A stretch of DNA of 64,000 nucleotides from Nematostella vectensis (taxonomy: Eukaryota; Cnidaria; Anthozoa; Actiniaria; Edwardsiidae). The notes beneath the pieces are model-generated. The model did not search any database, was not told the origin of the DNA, and saw nothing but the letters and a program-made list of their open reading frames with translations. Positions 21,677 to 34,500 of this stretch are shown here, one piece after another. Positions within the stretch are counted from its first letter, which is position 1. Each line of letters starts with the position of its first letter. The translations under genes were made by a program, and so were the position numbers. The DNA is taken from the NCBI RefSeq assembly GCF_932526225.1, contig NC_064039.1, positions 11,054,139 through 11,118,138 of the forward strand, in the 5' to 3' direction.

Positions 21677-24600
21677 ATGGCTTTGCCCTCACAGCGGAGG
21701 CTGTCGTGCCGTAGCTTTCTGATGGTGGAGCCTGTCTTGTTCTTCTGGGCGTTTGGTCTGTTCATGAGCGTCCCCATATTGCAGCAATACGTGTATTTCC
21801 GGATTAGCGAAGACAATGGTTTCCCTTACAGCGCTGAGAGGGAGACTGGATGTCAGGCGGGCAACGATTCGGACATGGCTGCACTCGAGCGAAAGGTGAG
21901 CTAATTCATGTTCAAAAGTTCAAATATTTGTATTCGTTTTTTAAGGGGGGAGCGGCGGGGGGCGATTGTTAATTGTAGACTTCTGCCAATTAGAAAAAGA
22001 CATTCTTATGGCCTCAAAGCAGTTAATAACCAAATAAAATCATGCATCCTATGCGACATGTGCTGCGTTCGTTCGCGAAGGAAACAACAGTAATCAAACA
22101 TGAAGCGAAACGTATAATTAGTTTGAAATATTGTCTTAAAGTCAGGAGTAGGACATTGAATAAAAGTTATATAACGTACAATTGAGATTTAGGGCTTAGT
22201 CAGCTTCTTTGCCATCTGCTAGAAAACTAGAATTTGTCAGGGAGAAGGACGCCATTTTGTTTTTCATATGTCCTTAGTTCCGACTCTACTAGGCGGAGAA
22301 GAAATCCTTTCTCCCCTCCCCTATTTGTGGCTCCGAAATGTGTAAGTGGTTTTGTTTTTCCTCTGTTTAAATCTCTCTCAATTGGCCATTCCAGCTATAA
22401 GCTCGCGCGCCCATTCCAATAGAAACAGTGCCGTAGCAGGCCAAGTGAGATTGGGGGACACAATACAGAAACATTAAGAAAATATTGGGGGAGCACAGCC
22501 ATGCCCTTACTGGTCATTTCCTTGTAATTTTGAAAATATTTGGGGGGCACATGCCCCCAGTGCTCCACCCCTTGCTACGGCCCTGAGGAAATCTACCCAA
22601 GAACCAGAAAGGAGCCCCCCTATTAAGTTTCCGCAAAACAAAACGCGCGCTGCATGACGGTAATTGAGGTAGGTTTCCATGTCGAGTTCTGAGCTGGAAT
22701 GACCTATTTGACGCCTTTCTCTCGCCTCTTTGACAGGTCCAAGATAGTGCGGCGCGCTATGACATTGGTAACGTCATGATCATGTCGATCCCATCAGTCA
22801 TAGTATCGCTTATGTTGGGGCCATGGACGGACACGGCTGGGAGAAAGAGAGCGATTGTTGCCCCTGCAATAGGGTCCCTGTTAGAGTCCATCAACACCCT
22901 ACTGGTTATGTACCTAAAGTGGCCCATCCTGGTGCTGTTTGTTGGTTCCGCTTTTACAGGTTTCAGTGGATTTTTCACTGTCATGACCCAAGCGTCCATG
23001 GCGTATATCGCCGACACAACACCGGAACAACAAGTGGCCTTACGGTTAGGTGGGTCAATAGAACATGCTGAAGCATCTTTACCACCACTACTTTCCTAGT
23101 CACTTTAAAACTTGTTCTATTTTGAAACTCAAAAAAAGAGGGCGATGATTTCAAAACGTATAAAGAACGTCCGTCAACCTCGGTTTAGTCGGATTCAGCT
23201 TCCGCCCATTAAACTGACGGTGATGCAGTTAGAACCCGCGTATGAAATTTGGTACTTTAAGCACATTTTCACGCACCCCTTTTGTACGCGGGTGTTAACT
23301 GTACTATACTTTAGTAAAAGCGAACAGAAACTATACGTTTTCCTTAATATTCCCGACACTTAATAGCTTTAGTCCTTTCACAAGGGCGTGGCCATTAGAA
23401 GGACACACATGTATAGGGCACAATTCAGCATAACAACTATAGTAATGATTAACACAATTCATGTTTTTTTCTTTGTCCAGCGATAATGCAGCTAATGCTT
23501 CTGATTGGCGGGCTCGTTAGCCAGTTGACAACAGGACCGTGGCTACGAACATACGGCTTCATCGAGCCCTACTGGTTCATATTCGCGTGCTTTACTCTTG
23601 CCACTTTCTACGTCGTAGTGTTGTTGCCAGAGTCCACCCCTAAGACCAAGCGGGAGCCATGTAGACTGTTAAGCTGCGATAGCTTCAAAGTCATTTGGTC
23701 CGTCTACGCAGACCCACGAAATGGGTATCGGAGAAGTCTCTTCTTGCTTCTGATAGGGGACGGGCTTGTAAGCCTAGCCACTATGGGACTTAGTGGAGGT
23801 GAGAATCCGAGTTCTATGCTTGATGTTGTCTGTTGTCCATCCGGTTTTTTGTCTGTCCATTATGTTGTTCATCTGTGTCCGACACCAGAGCTTGATGTTG
23901 TCTGTTGTCCATTCGGTTTTTTGTCTGCCCATTATGTGGTTCATCTGTGTCCGACATTTCTCAGTATCTCACTACTCGCCCTGTGCAGTTCACTCTATTG
24001 GTCCGTCCGTCACAGTATGACGAGGCGCTTATTGCCGCCAGTATGGAACCCTTGCATGTTCGAAGGATTCAGCATGCCCCAGATTTGTTAAGTCATGTAG
24101 GAAAGACGGGTTACTTGTGGGGATTATTCAAACCCCAGAGGTCATGTCCTACGGTCGTGTCCTACGCTCCGGTCACCAGTCAATTCGCCCAACTGTGTCG
24201 AGAACAAACCACATGAACGACTTTGTGTCATTTAAATTTCAAACGTATTAATTATTATTGTGTCCAGCTGACGGGCCTGTAATTCAGCTCTTGGCTGCAA
24301 AAGGGTGTAATAAACCATTGATTGATTGATTCTCTTCCCTAGTAATTTCACAGCTTGATAGCGACCAATAATATCTGTGTCTATGATATTGATTTTGTTC
24401 CTTTTCTCAGTGATCTCACTATTCGTTCTGCGCAGTCCACTCTGCTGGTCGCCCACGTATTTCGGTGGCTTCATGGCATTTCGCTTCTTGACTCAAGGCA
24501 TCGGAGGCATTGTGGGTATTGGTATATTCAAAAGGTTCCTGTCCGATTCCAATATAGCCAGAGTCGGTCTTATCTCACTCATAGCCTCCCTTGTAGTGTT

Positions 24601-25997
24601 CGCATTCGCCAGCAAGACGTGGGTCGTTTTCTTAGGTGAGTGGTATCAACTGAGTTTTGACACTCGCTGGGTGTCAAATTGTCAGTCAAGTGTATTCATC
24701 CGTACGTACAAACAAACGAAAATATAGCGTACATACTAAAGCCATTATCAAAAGCGTTACAGAATGAAAATGAGTTTAAAGGGAAGGGGAAAGGGAAAAG
24801 AAGGCGGGGTTGGTGGGGTACCGGAATCTAATCCCTACATTCCTTTTAAAATTTACGGTTGACATTTCTTGTTCTTTTTTGCAGTCCCTATTGTAGGGTT
24901 ATTGACCGGTACCATATCGCCGATTATGAAGGGAATGATCACTCAACTCACTCGTCCTGATGAGCGTGGTACGTATCTCCCTCTAACTCGTGCCAATCAA
25001 GGTGTCAAAATGCATTGTTACAAGTTTCTTGTTGTGTTCTGTTATGGTGTTGGGGGGTAGCCGAGGATCGTACACACTGGGCAAGGGTCGGTCGTCTTCT
25101 TTGTTGCTTATCGAACCGCTATCGTGTTTAAAATTCGGTAGAGCTACCGCACTGACTAGCGGGAAGACAAGTACTTTTGGAAGGTAGTGAAGGAACATCT
25201 CTATCCAGGAAAGTTGGCGAAGCCAACTTTAGAGAGTCCTCACTAAACCAACCTAGAGCACTGCCGAGTACTATCCTCGTAACAAGTTACAGTCCAATCC
25301 TAAAGCTAGTTACAATTCCTTTATAACAGTGTGGCCGTAATAATGGGATCAGGGGTAACGTATTGGCGTGGATGTTGATGTATAGTACATTCTCGCATCC
25401 TAATGGTCTTACCACATTAAACTGTCGAGGTAGCGCGCGTCTCAATGTAACACTAAATGTGTATTTTGTTTCTCATAAAGGAGCTGCCTTCTCGGCTGTA
25501 GCAGCCATCAGTACATTCTGTAATTTCTTGGGTGCGTTCGTTTTCAACCCTATCTATATCCGATCACAGAGTATCGGCTTCCCTGGACTCGTGTTTCTTG
25601 TCTGTGCTGCTGTTACTGTCTTCCCTCTCGCCATATTCAGGTACAATGCTCTTATATTTTCATCATAAAGAACCAGTAGCTATGCATTCGAATCATTTCT
25701 TGAAATCTTGATAGTCGTGGTCGGGATAAGCAAGATTGTTTGGGAGTGAAAATCGAAAGAGTAAACATGTGTTTACTTTTCAGTTTTCTCAAAAACACAA
25801 AGTATCTTCCCCGAGACTGGGACGAAGAGACCACAGGAGTCGAGGAGGCGAGTGAGAAATCACCAGACCCAGAGACCAACGAGTACGACACCCAACTGCA
25901 AGAGAACAGAGAGATAGATTGGGTGGATTCGCATGATTTACAAGACGGAGAGAAAAACTGTCAAGAAAAGGATGAGGGTATCGTGACAGTGTTGTAA
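21677..25997 (+). CDS. SLC46-like major-facilitator transporter
   Basis: Seven plus-strand exons: 21677-21895, 22737-23049, 23481-23798, 24411-24635, 24885-24968, 25481-25640, 25784-25997; 1533 bp, 510 aa. SLC46 proteins (folate/heme carrier and lysosomal relatives) are 12-helix proton-linked carriers of about 450-480 aa. Seen: FLMVEPVLFFWAFGLFM first helix; a luminal or outer loop with CQAG; motif A GPWTDTAGRKR (101-111) between helices 2 and 3; GGLVSQLTTGPWLRTYGF; PEST-like charged central loop; LTRPDERGAAFSAVAA in the second half, matching the SLC46 KLV-ETEQGALFSAVA region; then a long acidic cytosolic tail of about 70 aa. The start at 21677 is chosen because it precedes the hydrophobic helix; an in-frame ATG at 21629 would add 16 residues. 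Substrate cannot be told from sequence. All phases agree. Confidence 0.92.
22381..22712. mobile_element. inverted-repeat element, family A, copy 2, interrupted
   Basis: Starts ATTGGCCATTCCAGC and ends GAGGTAGGTTTCCATG...GCTGGAATGACCTATT, matching the element at 1499-1672, but with a family B element inserted in the left arm after AGAAAC (about 22426). It lies in intron 1 of the transporter and ends only about 25 bp before the exon 2 acceptor. Confidence 0.8.
22427..22590. mobile_element. family B element nested inside family A
   Basis: Begins AGTGCCGTAGCAGGCC and ends TGCTACGGCCCTGAGG, so the ends are inverted repeats (GCCGTAGCA). It shares ACAATACAGAAACAT and GAAAATATTGGGGG with the copy at 4636-4800. 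Its position inside family A shows that it inserted later. Confidence 0.78.
23818..23957 (+). repeat. direct duplication, 71-bp unit, two copies
   Basis: GCTTGATGTTGTCTGTTGTC starts both at 23818 and at 23889, and each unit runs to TTCATCTGTGTCCGACA. It lies in intron 3 of the transporter, immediately before the exon 4 relic. Confidence 0.85.
23952..24020 (+). pseudogene. decayed duplicate of transporter exon 4 (5' part)
   Basis: TTTCTCAGTATCTCACTACT and the following CTGTGCAGTTCACTCTATTGGTC-type stretch align with the real exon 4 acceptor and start (TTTTCTCAGTGATCTCACTA, then GCGCAGTCCACTCTGCTGG) at about 24400-24450. About 31 of 38 aligned bases are the same, but a base is missing just after the AG, which breaks the transporter frame. 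Similarity is lost after about 24000. I read it as a relic, not a usable alternative exon. Confidence 0.7.
24255..24332 (+). repeat. possible retroposon 3' end with (GATT)n tail
   Basis: A segment ending AATAAACCATTGATTGATTGATT. A short tetranucleotide tail after AATAAA resembles the 3' ends of some non-LTR retroposons. No coding part is recognisable upstream. Confidence 0.3.
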
Positions 25998-26082
25998 GTG
26001 TGATGCTAATGTGATGCGCGTAACAAAGCTCTGGATAAAGCTAAAACGCAAGGTTAGAAACTCGACAACTCCACCGTCACAC

Positions 26083-28515
26083 ATGACGGTCAAGTAACAC
26101 AACTCGCGGTCACACAAGGCGGTCAAGTAACACAACTCGCGGTCACACAAGGCGGTCAAGTAACACAACTCGCAGTCACACAAAGCGGTCAAGTAACACA
26201 ACTCGCAGTCACACAAGGCGGTCAAGTAACACAACTCGCGGTCACACAAGGCGGTCAAGTCACACAACTCGCGGTCACACAAGGCGGTCAAGTAACCCAA
26301 CTCGCGGTCACACAAGGCGATCAAGTAACACAACTCGCGGTCACACAAGGCGATCAAGTAACACAACTCGCGGTCACACAAGGCGATCAAGTAACACAAC
26401 TCGCAGTCACACAAGGTGTCAAGTAACACAACTCGCCGTCACACAGGGCGGTCAAGTAACACAACTCGCCGTCACACAAGGCGGTCAAGTAAGCAACTCG
26501 CGGTCACACAAGACGGTCAAGTAACAACTCGCGGTCACACAAGGCGGTCAAGTAACACAACCCGCAGTCACACAAGGCGGTCAAGTCACACAACTCGCGG
26601 TCACACAAGGCGATCAAGTAACACAACTCGCGGTCACACAAGGCGATCAAGAAACACAACTCGCAGTCATACAAGGCGGTCAAGTAACACAACTCGCAGT
26701 CACACAAGGCGGTCAAGTAACACAACTCGCAGTCACACAAGGCGGTCAAGTAACACAACTCGCAGTCACACAAGACTGTCAAGTAACAACTCGCAGTCAC
26801 ACAACGCGGTCAAGTAACACAACCCGCAGTCTTACAAGGCGGTCAAGTAACACAACTCGCGGTCACACAAGGCGGTCAAGTAACACAACTCGCAGTCACA
26901 CAACGCGGTCAAGTAACACAACCCGCAGTCTTACAAGGCGGTCAAGTAACACAACTCGCAGTCACACAACGCGGTCAAGTAACACAACCCGCAGTCTTAC
27001 AAGGCGGTCAAGTAACACAACTCGCAGTCACACAAGGCGGTCAAGTAACACAACTCGCAGTCACACAAGGCGGTCAAGTAACACAACTCGCAGTCACACA
27101 AGGCGGTCAAGTAAGCAACTCGCCGTCACACAAGGCGGTCAAGTAACAACTCGCAATCACACAAGGCGGTCAAGTAACACAACTCGCGGTCACACAAGGC
27201 GTCAAGTAACACAACTCGCAGTCACACAAGGCGGTCAAGTAACACAACTCGCAGTCACACAAGGCGGTCAAGTAACACAACTCGCAGTCACACAAGGCGG
27301 TCAAGTAACACAACTCGCAGTCACACAAGGCGGTCAAGTAACACAACTCGCGGTCACACAAGGTGTCAAGTAACACAACTCGCGTTCACACAAGGCGTCA
27401 AGTAATACAACTCGCAGTCACACAAGACGGTCAAGTAACAACCGCAGTCACACAAGGCGGTCAAGTAACACAACCCGCAGTCACACAAGGCGGTCAAGTA
27501 ACACAACTCGCGGTCACACAAGGCGGTCAAGTAACACAACTCGCAGTCACACAAAGCGGTCAAGTAACACAACTCGCAGTCACACAAGGCGGTCAAGTAA
27601 CACAACTCGCAGTCACACAAGGCGGTCAAGTAACACAACTCGCAGTCACACAAGGCGGTCAAGTAACACAACTCGCGGTCACACAAGGCGTCAAGTAACA
27701 CAACTCGCAGTCACACAAGGCGGTCAAGTAACACAACTCGCAGTCACACAAGGCGGTCAAGTAACACAACTCGCAGTCACACAAGGCGGTCAAGTAACAC
27801 AACTCGCGGTCACACAAGGCGTCAAGTAACACAACTCGCAGTCACACAAGGCGGTCAAGTAACACAACTCGCGGTCACACAATGCGTCAAGTAACACAAC
27901 TCGTGGTCACACAACGCGTCAAGTAATACAACTCGCAGTCACACAAGACGGTCAAGTAACAACTCGCAGTCACACAAGGCGGTCAAGTAACACAACTCGC
28001 ACTCACACAAGGCGGTCAAGTAACACAACTCGCGGTCACACAAGGCGTCAAGTAACACAACTCGCGGTCACACAAGGCGTCAAGTAATACAACTCGCAGT
28101 CACACAAGGCGGCCAAGTAAGCAACTCGCAGTCACACAGGGCGGTCAAGTAACACAACTCGCAGTCACACAAGGCGGTCAAGTAACACAACTCGCGGTCA
28201 CACAAGGCGGTCAAGTAACACAACTCGCAGTCACACAAGGCGGTCAAGTAACACAACTCGCAGTCACACAAGGCGGTCAAGTAACACAACTCGCAGTCAC
28301 ACAGGGCGGTCAAGTAACACAACTCGCAGTCACACAAGGCGGTCAAGTAACACAACTCGCGGTCACACAAGGCGTCAAGTAACACAACTCGCAGTCACAC
28401 AAGGCGGTCAAGTAACACAACTCGCCGTCACACAAGGCGGCCAAGTAAGCAACTCGCCGTCACACAAGGCGGTCAAGTCACACAACTCGCAGTCATCTCA
28501 CACAAGGCGGTCAAG
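26083..28515 (+). repeat. large minisatellite, 33-bp unit, about 73 copies
   Basis: The unit is CACAACTCGCAGTCACACAA followed by GGCGGTCAAGTAA. Variants differ at a few fixed positions (CGCAGTC/CGCGGTC/CGCCGTC, GGCGGTC/GGCGATC/GACGGTC) and by 1-2 bp deletions such as GGCGTCAAG and AAGTAACAACTC. Blocks of variants recur in the same order, a higher-order repeat. It starts about 85 bp after the transporter stop and may lie in its 3' UTR. The 11-codon periodicity opens frames on both strands (TQLAVTQGGQV; LCDCELCYLTA) with no sign of being genes. Confidence 0.97.
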
Positions 28516-31500
28516 AGATACAACGCAAGCCATACAAGGGGCAAAGTATCAAAGCTCTTAGAGAGTACTCTGTGTTTTTTTCTCCCGCCGCCCATGCACG
28601 TACAACAGAACGTACAACAAGATGCTAGATATAAATAATATCTATTATTCCTTTTTCCTGCTGCGTCAATTGTCAATTTTACATTCATGTTTGTAAGTAC
28701 TTCAGCTTTTGGAATAACAAAATCTTTTTTGATAATTTATTTTGTTGCTCTAAGAACGATATTTGAACTAATAATATTTAGTAGAACGTGGAACGCCAAA
28801 TTCGTGACACGAGCTACGTGTGCTACAATCGCCCACTCATTCTGCTAAATCCTATGTTATGATTATGCTAAATATAGGATATCCATGCTTTCTCTTCCTA
28901 CTGCGTCAATGGACAATTTCGCACCATTGTCTGTAAGTACTGCGTCTTAATGACTAAGTAAGAACTAGAAAGGAATCTAAAGGTAAAACGGCGAGTACGT
29001 GACACAAGTCAAGGACGGTTATCAATCACTCAAATTCTGCTTTTATTTGCACCTTCATTTAATCGCTGTTCTTAATCTGAACGTATTTTTTTTTTCCGCA
29101 TTGCATCATTTAGGCAATGAGAACGCACCCACACGTGACCTACAAAGACGTGGTTTTCGCTGTTGTTACATAAAGAGGCTCCCTACGGTTTTCTAGTAAC
29201 CTATCATTAGTTACTTAGAAACCTGCACGGACCTTCTTAAAGCTTCTTCCGTGCACTTCAGTACTTCTTTGGGTGTCTTTTGATATCAGATAGAGGACAT
29301 GTCACATGGGCACTTACTCTTTGAAACCTAGCGATGCTTTAAGATTACATCTTTCTTTCTACATTCATACTGTACTCATAATCTAACTTTGTCTAGTTTT
29401 ATCTCCGGGTTTGTACGTGCTATTCGTTTCCTTGTTAAATTCCCTCAATCTTCCCACGAGCTAGCCTTTATAGTACCTGGGGCCGGTTCCTGAAAGGCCG
29501 ATTAACTTAACCCTAGATCAGCGTCTAATCCCGGGTTAAAATTCGCTAATCGTAGGTTAGGTAACCTATACAGATAACTCACCGTTCCCGCAAGCTTAGT
29601 AATCCCCCGACTTACTAACCCTGGATTTAGCGAGTGAAAAACTGGTTTGACGAGTAAAATTCACACAGGATACCCAGTAGATCAATAGAGAGCAACTCAA
29701 ATTTACCTTTGGTGGTTTTATTTTTGCAGAGAAGCCCCAAAACACCTATACATCGCCTGTTGTCTCCATTTCATTGCCAAAAATGTCATTTGCAGGGTTC
29801 GAGTTGGTGCGTTACACTAGCGAGACAGATTCATTTCAAGTAGAAATCTCATGTAACTTTCTGTCTGTCCCAGCACAATTTGCAAGTAAGCAACGGAGGT
29901 CGCATAAAGGGCCGTATCCAGCATGAGGCACGTGAGGCAGTCGCCTCGGTAAAATTTTGATAGTCAGTGTTTCATAATTAAAAGTAAAGGATTTTACCTC
30001 CAAACTAACCCAGATTTAGCGCTAACCAGCGTTTCGGGAACAGAACTTATCCGGGGGTAAAAATGTAATCAAAAGCAAATGAACCCTGGGTTAGCGCTAA
30101 TCGGCTTTTCACAGGAACCGATCCCTGATATCCAATCTAGACTCTATGCGGTCGCTTGCTCGGGTACCCTGGGTATGTAAATTATTATACCAACCTCTAC
30201 TGATTTCCCATACTAAAGCGCCTATACCGATGCCGGAAAATTATCGATGAAGCGATACTTTTTGCCTTTATCTTATTTTTGAATAACAATTTCCAAAAGA
30301 CCGTCACTAGACAACTCATTATCCCAGCGCCTATGTCTTGTTGTTTCTAAGTCCTGAAATCCCGCACGAGTTGTACTCACATTAAAAAAAAATAATTCAA
30401 ACCTTAGCATCAGACTGGTTGTGACACTTTTAAGACAGTGTGTCTTGGAAAGACACTCCGCGTATTATAACGAGGCAGTCGTTCCGTCCCTAAATATCAT
30501 TCACGACTAGAAAGTCCAGAGATTGCCACGACTAATTTGTTATGACTTCAGATAACTGTAAACATGGACAATGCATGCATTTCACACTTTAAAGATTTAA
30601 AAAGGGTTTCAATTGATTAATTAATACAAAAAATAATAAAAGCGCGCGAAGAGCCGGTTAAGGTGAGTGCGAATATCTCCACGTTAACAAAATTCACTCC
30701 CACTTTTAGAAAACTTATTTGTTGTGATAAAATCACTACAATTCACGACAATAACTTCGAATCTTATTTTTGGAATATCCAAAAACAGGAAGAGGATGTT
30801 TTTGCCATAGGGCAAATTACGATTAGTTGTTTTGGTCACGTTTAATCAGTTCTAGCTCTCGTGAAAAAGATGGCAAAAATAACACAGGTATTTTGAAAAG
30901 CAGAAAATTTTACATAACAAAGAGAAGTTTTCAAGGATAATAAATAAAAAGGCAAAACGGTCAAGTAAAACTTTCTGTTTTATTTTCATTAAAATACAGT
31001 TCATTACACCTGCTGATGTTTTTTATTTATTTATTTCAAGAAGCTAGTCTTTCCCCTCGCAATTATGAATATTTGATTTACCATCAAGTATTGACTACCA
31101 CCCTACGCGTATTAGTTATCGTCATATCCCCCCGAGAATGCCTCCGTTCGATTATAGGTTGTTATGTCTACGGTCCGATTGTCACGTAGGAAAACATCCG
31201 TATTTTTTTTCTAGTCGCCATATCGATTACGTAAAAGACGCCAGTATAGTTGGCGTATGCCAAAAAAAGAGATTTCGGATGAACACAATCAGACAAGTGA
31301 AGGTGAATAGTTTCTTGTTTTTCAATTTTAACATTTGAAATATGATTATGTTTCTTTTACCAACAGATAATACATTATTTCTACAATTGGACGTGATATA
31401 TCTCAACATTTAAATCTTATCAATGTCAATCGAGTGGATCTAAGAGGGGTGAAACTTCCACACAATACTTTTTTCTATAATGACATTTTTAATTAAAAAC

Positions 31501-34500
31501 TATTTGTTGTAAGGGAGTGGAGCCATGAGTAATCGCCACCCTTGTGTCACGCCCCCAGTACTAATGCGGTGCGCTCCTATTGGTTAAGGGCTTGTATAAT
31601 TGCAAGGCCTGTATTATTACGTGCGCAAGCGTTTTTTGTAGAATTATTTTTTTGGATTACCATTACGCCTTGCCGTGCGAGTTCCCGAGTAAAAGACATT
31701 AGAGTAAAACTTTCCGGTCAGGCAATGGTCTCATTAAATACAAAATTCGTCGCATTTCTTTTTGATGCTGGAAATCCCCTATTTTTTAAGCTTCTAGTCT
31801 CAATTAGAAGTTTAAAAGTATTAAAAATATTCATTGCATTTGTCAAGTCGGCTATAATCCCTTATACTTATGGCTTTACTGTGAATAACGAATGGGAGGA
31901 TCATTTTTCATAACTATTAAAGAAAACTCATTAGTTTAATGAACTTCCGAAGACAAAATATAGGCGCCTAAAGTCATAGTATTTGCGACTGAATACGTGC
32001 TCACTCACATTGTATTTTGAGACGAGAATGTGTCGCTATGAATGGCGAGACTTGTCAGACGTACGTGCTCTGCTCAGAAAAATACCGTCGGCTTTGCGGC
32101 GATAGAGTAACCGACTACTTTGTACACAATGCGGATTGTACACGATTCCGGAAAGAAAAGCTTTAACGAACGGAAGAAAAACTAAAAGATTGAAAAAAAA
32201 AATATATGGAAATCAAAAACGGGATTTGTCTACGAGTTGTTATGATAACGTTTAGTTTGGATACGACTAAACGTGCTTAAAATAAAACACGCAACGATAC
32301 AATTCATACAATATTTGGGTTCGCTGAAATCTTTGTATTAAAGTACTCATTTTTCGCTTTGGTCTTATCTAATGAAATTAGAATAAAAACACTGATAAAT
32401 ATTGCAAGTTTTGCAAATATAGCCAGAACATGTTGGCGCATGCGTAGTCGAGTCCTCTGTAAAATGTAAAATATGGGCTAACGGCCAATGCTGTAAAAAT
32501 AGATAAGGTATAAGACATGATAAGACATATCATTACATTATAATAAAACAAGTGGAAACACACAAAAAAGTACTACCCACAAGTTTATAAGTTATTTCTT
32601 ATTCAAGAGGGTAACATGATGAAAAAATTACTCTTTAGAAAGAACAAGACCCGTTTCACGTCAGCGGAAGCCGGGATATGGAAGTTTTTATATAGTAAGA
32701 GCAAATATAAAACAGAAATATTTATCGTTTTTTTATACTGAACTTTTTCAGTAAATATTAAAGAGCAAGATCCAAAGGACAATATAACAATGACCGCGCT
32801 ACTCAATAAGTAATTTCGTTCCGTTGATTTGACGTTTCAAAGCCACGATGAAAACAGTATACCATATAATATCAAGATCATCCATGGAAAGCATTTAGCG
32901 GCTTTTGATTGTAATCCTTAAATGGTTGACGTCAGGGTAACAGCACGCCTAGTATTGTTATATCATGATGCCTTTCTAAGTCAAGTGCTTCTAGAAAAAA
33001 TACTCAGATACTTTGGTTGACGGAGACAGAGGGGAGGGGGGAGTGGCATTTTTGTAATAGCAAAATACTTTTTTAGATTAAAAATACTTGGGCGATTTTT
33101 AAGAAACTGGCGCACACCGGATTGGGCGCAGATATCGGATATTTCGAATTAACAAGGATTAGGAGAATTCTCCTTCCCCATCAGGATATACTCCGTCTGC
33201 CAGCGCCACTCAGTTTTACGTAAAATGCCCTCGTCTTTTACCCCTGTTTCAAATAAGGTTGCACTCGAGACCTCACGTTTAGATGTGCCGTAACCCGCAG
33301 TGATGACTGAATCCTGGTCAGCTTATGACATTGTGAATGTTTGAAGGCACATAAAAATCAATGTAACAGCTATTTAAACTCAGATTTGCTTCCATTTAAT
33401 CTTGTTTGCCTATTTTTATACACTGCCGGTCACACCACATGGAAGGAACCCTCGAATGAAACCTTATTTAAAATCCTTTCTCTAAGAAACATGAGCACTC
33501 AAGTCTAACACTCCTTCTAAGAACCTCTTTAAGCAACAGCTTTCCTATGATATTCGTACCCTTAAGTAAAAAATGCAAAAAAAAAAGAAAACAAAAATGC
33601 AAATATCTGTAACAAACATCGGCTTTCAAAACGTAGTATCTATTCGATATTCAGCAAAGTAGATCTTTAAAAAGCTTTTGTATAACATAGATGTTGTTTC
33701 TTCATTTGTATTGTTTAGTTAGTCATTAAAGAAAAATGCAATGGCCGTGCAAAATAACATCGATTGCGCAGAAAATCCCTTTCGCTCTACCTTTTCTTCT
33801 TGTTAGTTCAATCATTGTGACATAGCAGCTGGCATGACGGGATTTTGGTCTCTCGTGATAGAAACACGAGCGCTGAGTCAGTCTTTGCGCCACCCGGCGC
33901 CACCATGACAAACGGATACAAAAAGACCAAGAAATTGACTTGATGACTTGGTGTCTCTCAGTGATTTCCATGTTGTGATTTAAAATTTAGAGGTGTTTTT
34001 TTTTTCATATATCCACATCCGCTCACTCTCTTGAAAGAACGAGTATAGCTAATGGAAGCAAAGTCATCTTTGTTTTTAAACTTTTTTGTGTCCATGGCTA
34101 AGTAACGAAAAGGCGGAGGCCTGAAAGTCCCTTGTTGTCAGGAAGAGTCGCTTCTTAAAGGAGGTAAAATATATTGACAAGTCAGTTTCATAATTTGAGC
34201 TAGTTCCATTTATTTAAACTATTTTAATAAGTATATATAAAGTAAAATAATATTTAAAGTTAAATAATATTTACTATTTATAGCTCGTTCTTTTATACTT
34301 TCCTTTACATATTGCCTATTTTTTTGTTTATCATTTACCCTTCGTTACCGCTTTTTAATGTATAGCTAGACGATTTGTACATCATCTCGTCATCGAGTTG
34401 TACTATACCCTACCACTGGGACACTGACTGATTGTGAATGATTAAGATAGATACATGAGAGATACGAAATAAATACACTAAGATTTGTTAAGGAAAACCA

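Noticed and set aside
26083-28515. Long open frames of an 11-residue repeat (TQLAVTQGGQV and, on the other strand, LCDCELCYLTA)
   Set aside because: They follow from a 33-bp tandem unit without stops; frames break at 1-2 bp unit variants and both strands are open, so there is no sign of selection for protein.
31542-31913. 123-codon plus-strand ORF in the 9-kb intergenic region
   Set aside because: Composition is like random AT-rich translation, with no motif, no neighbouring exon and no good start context.
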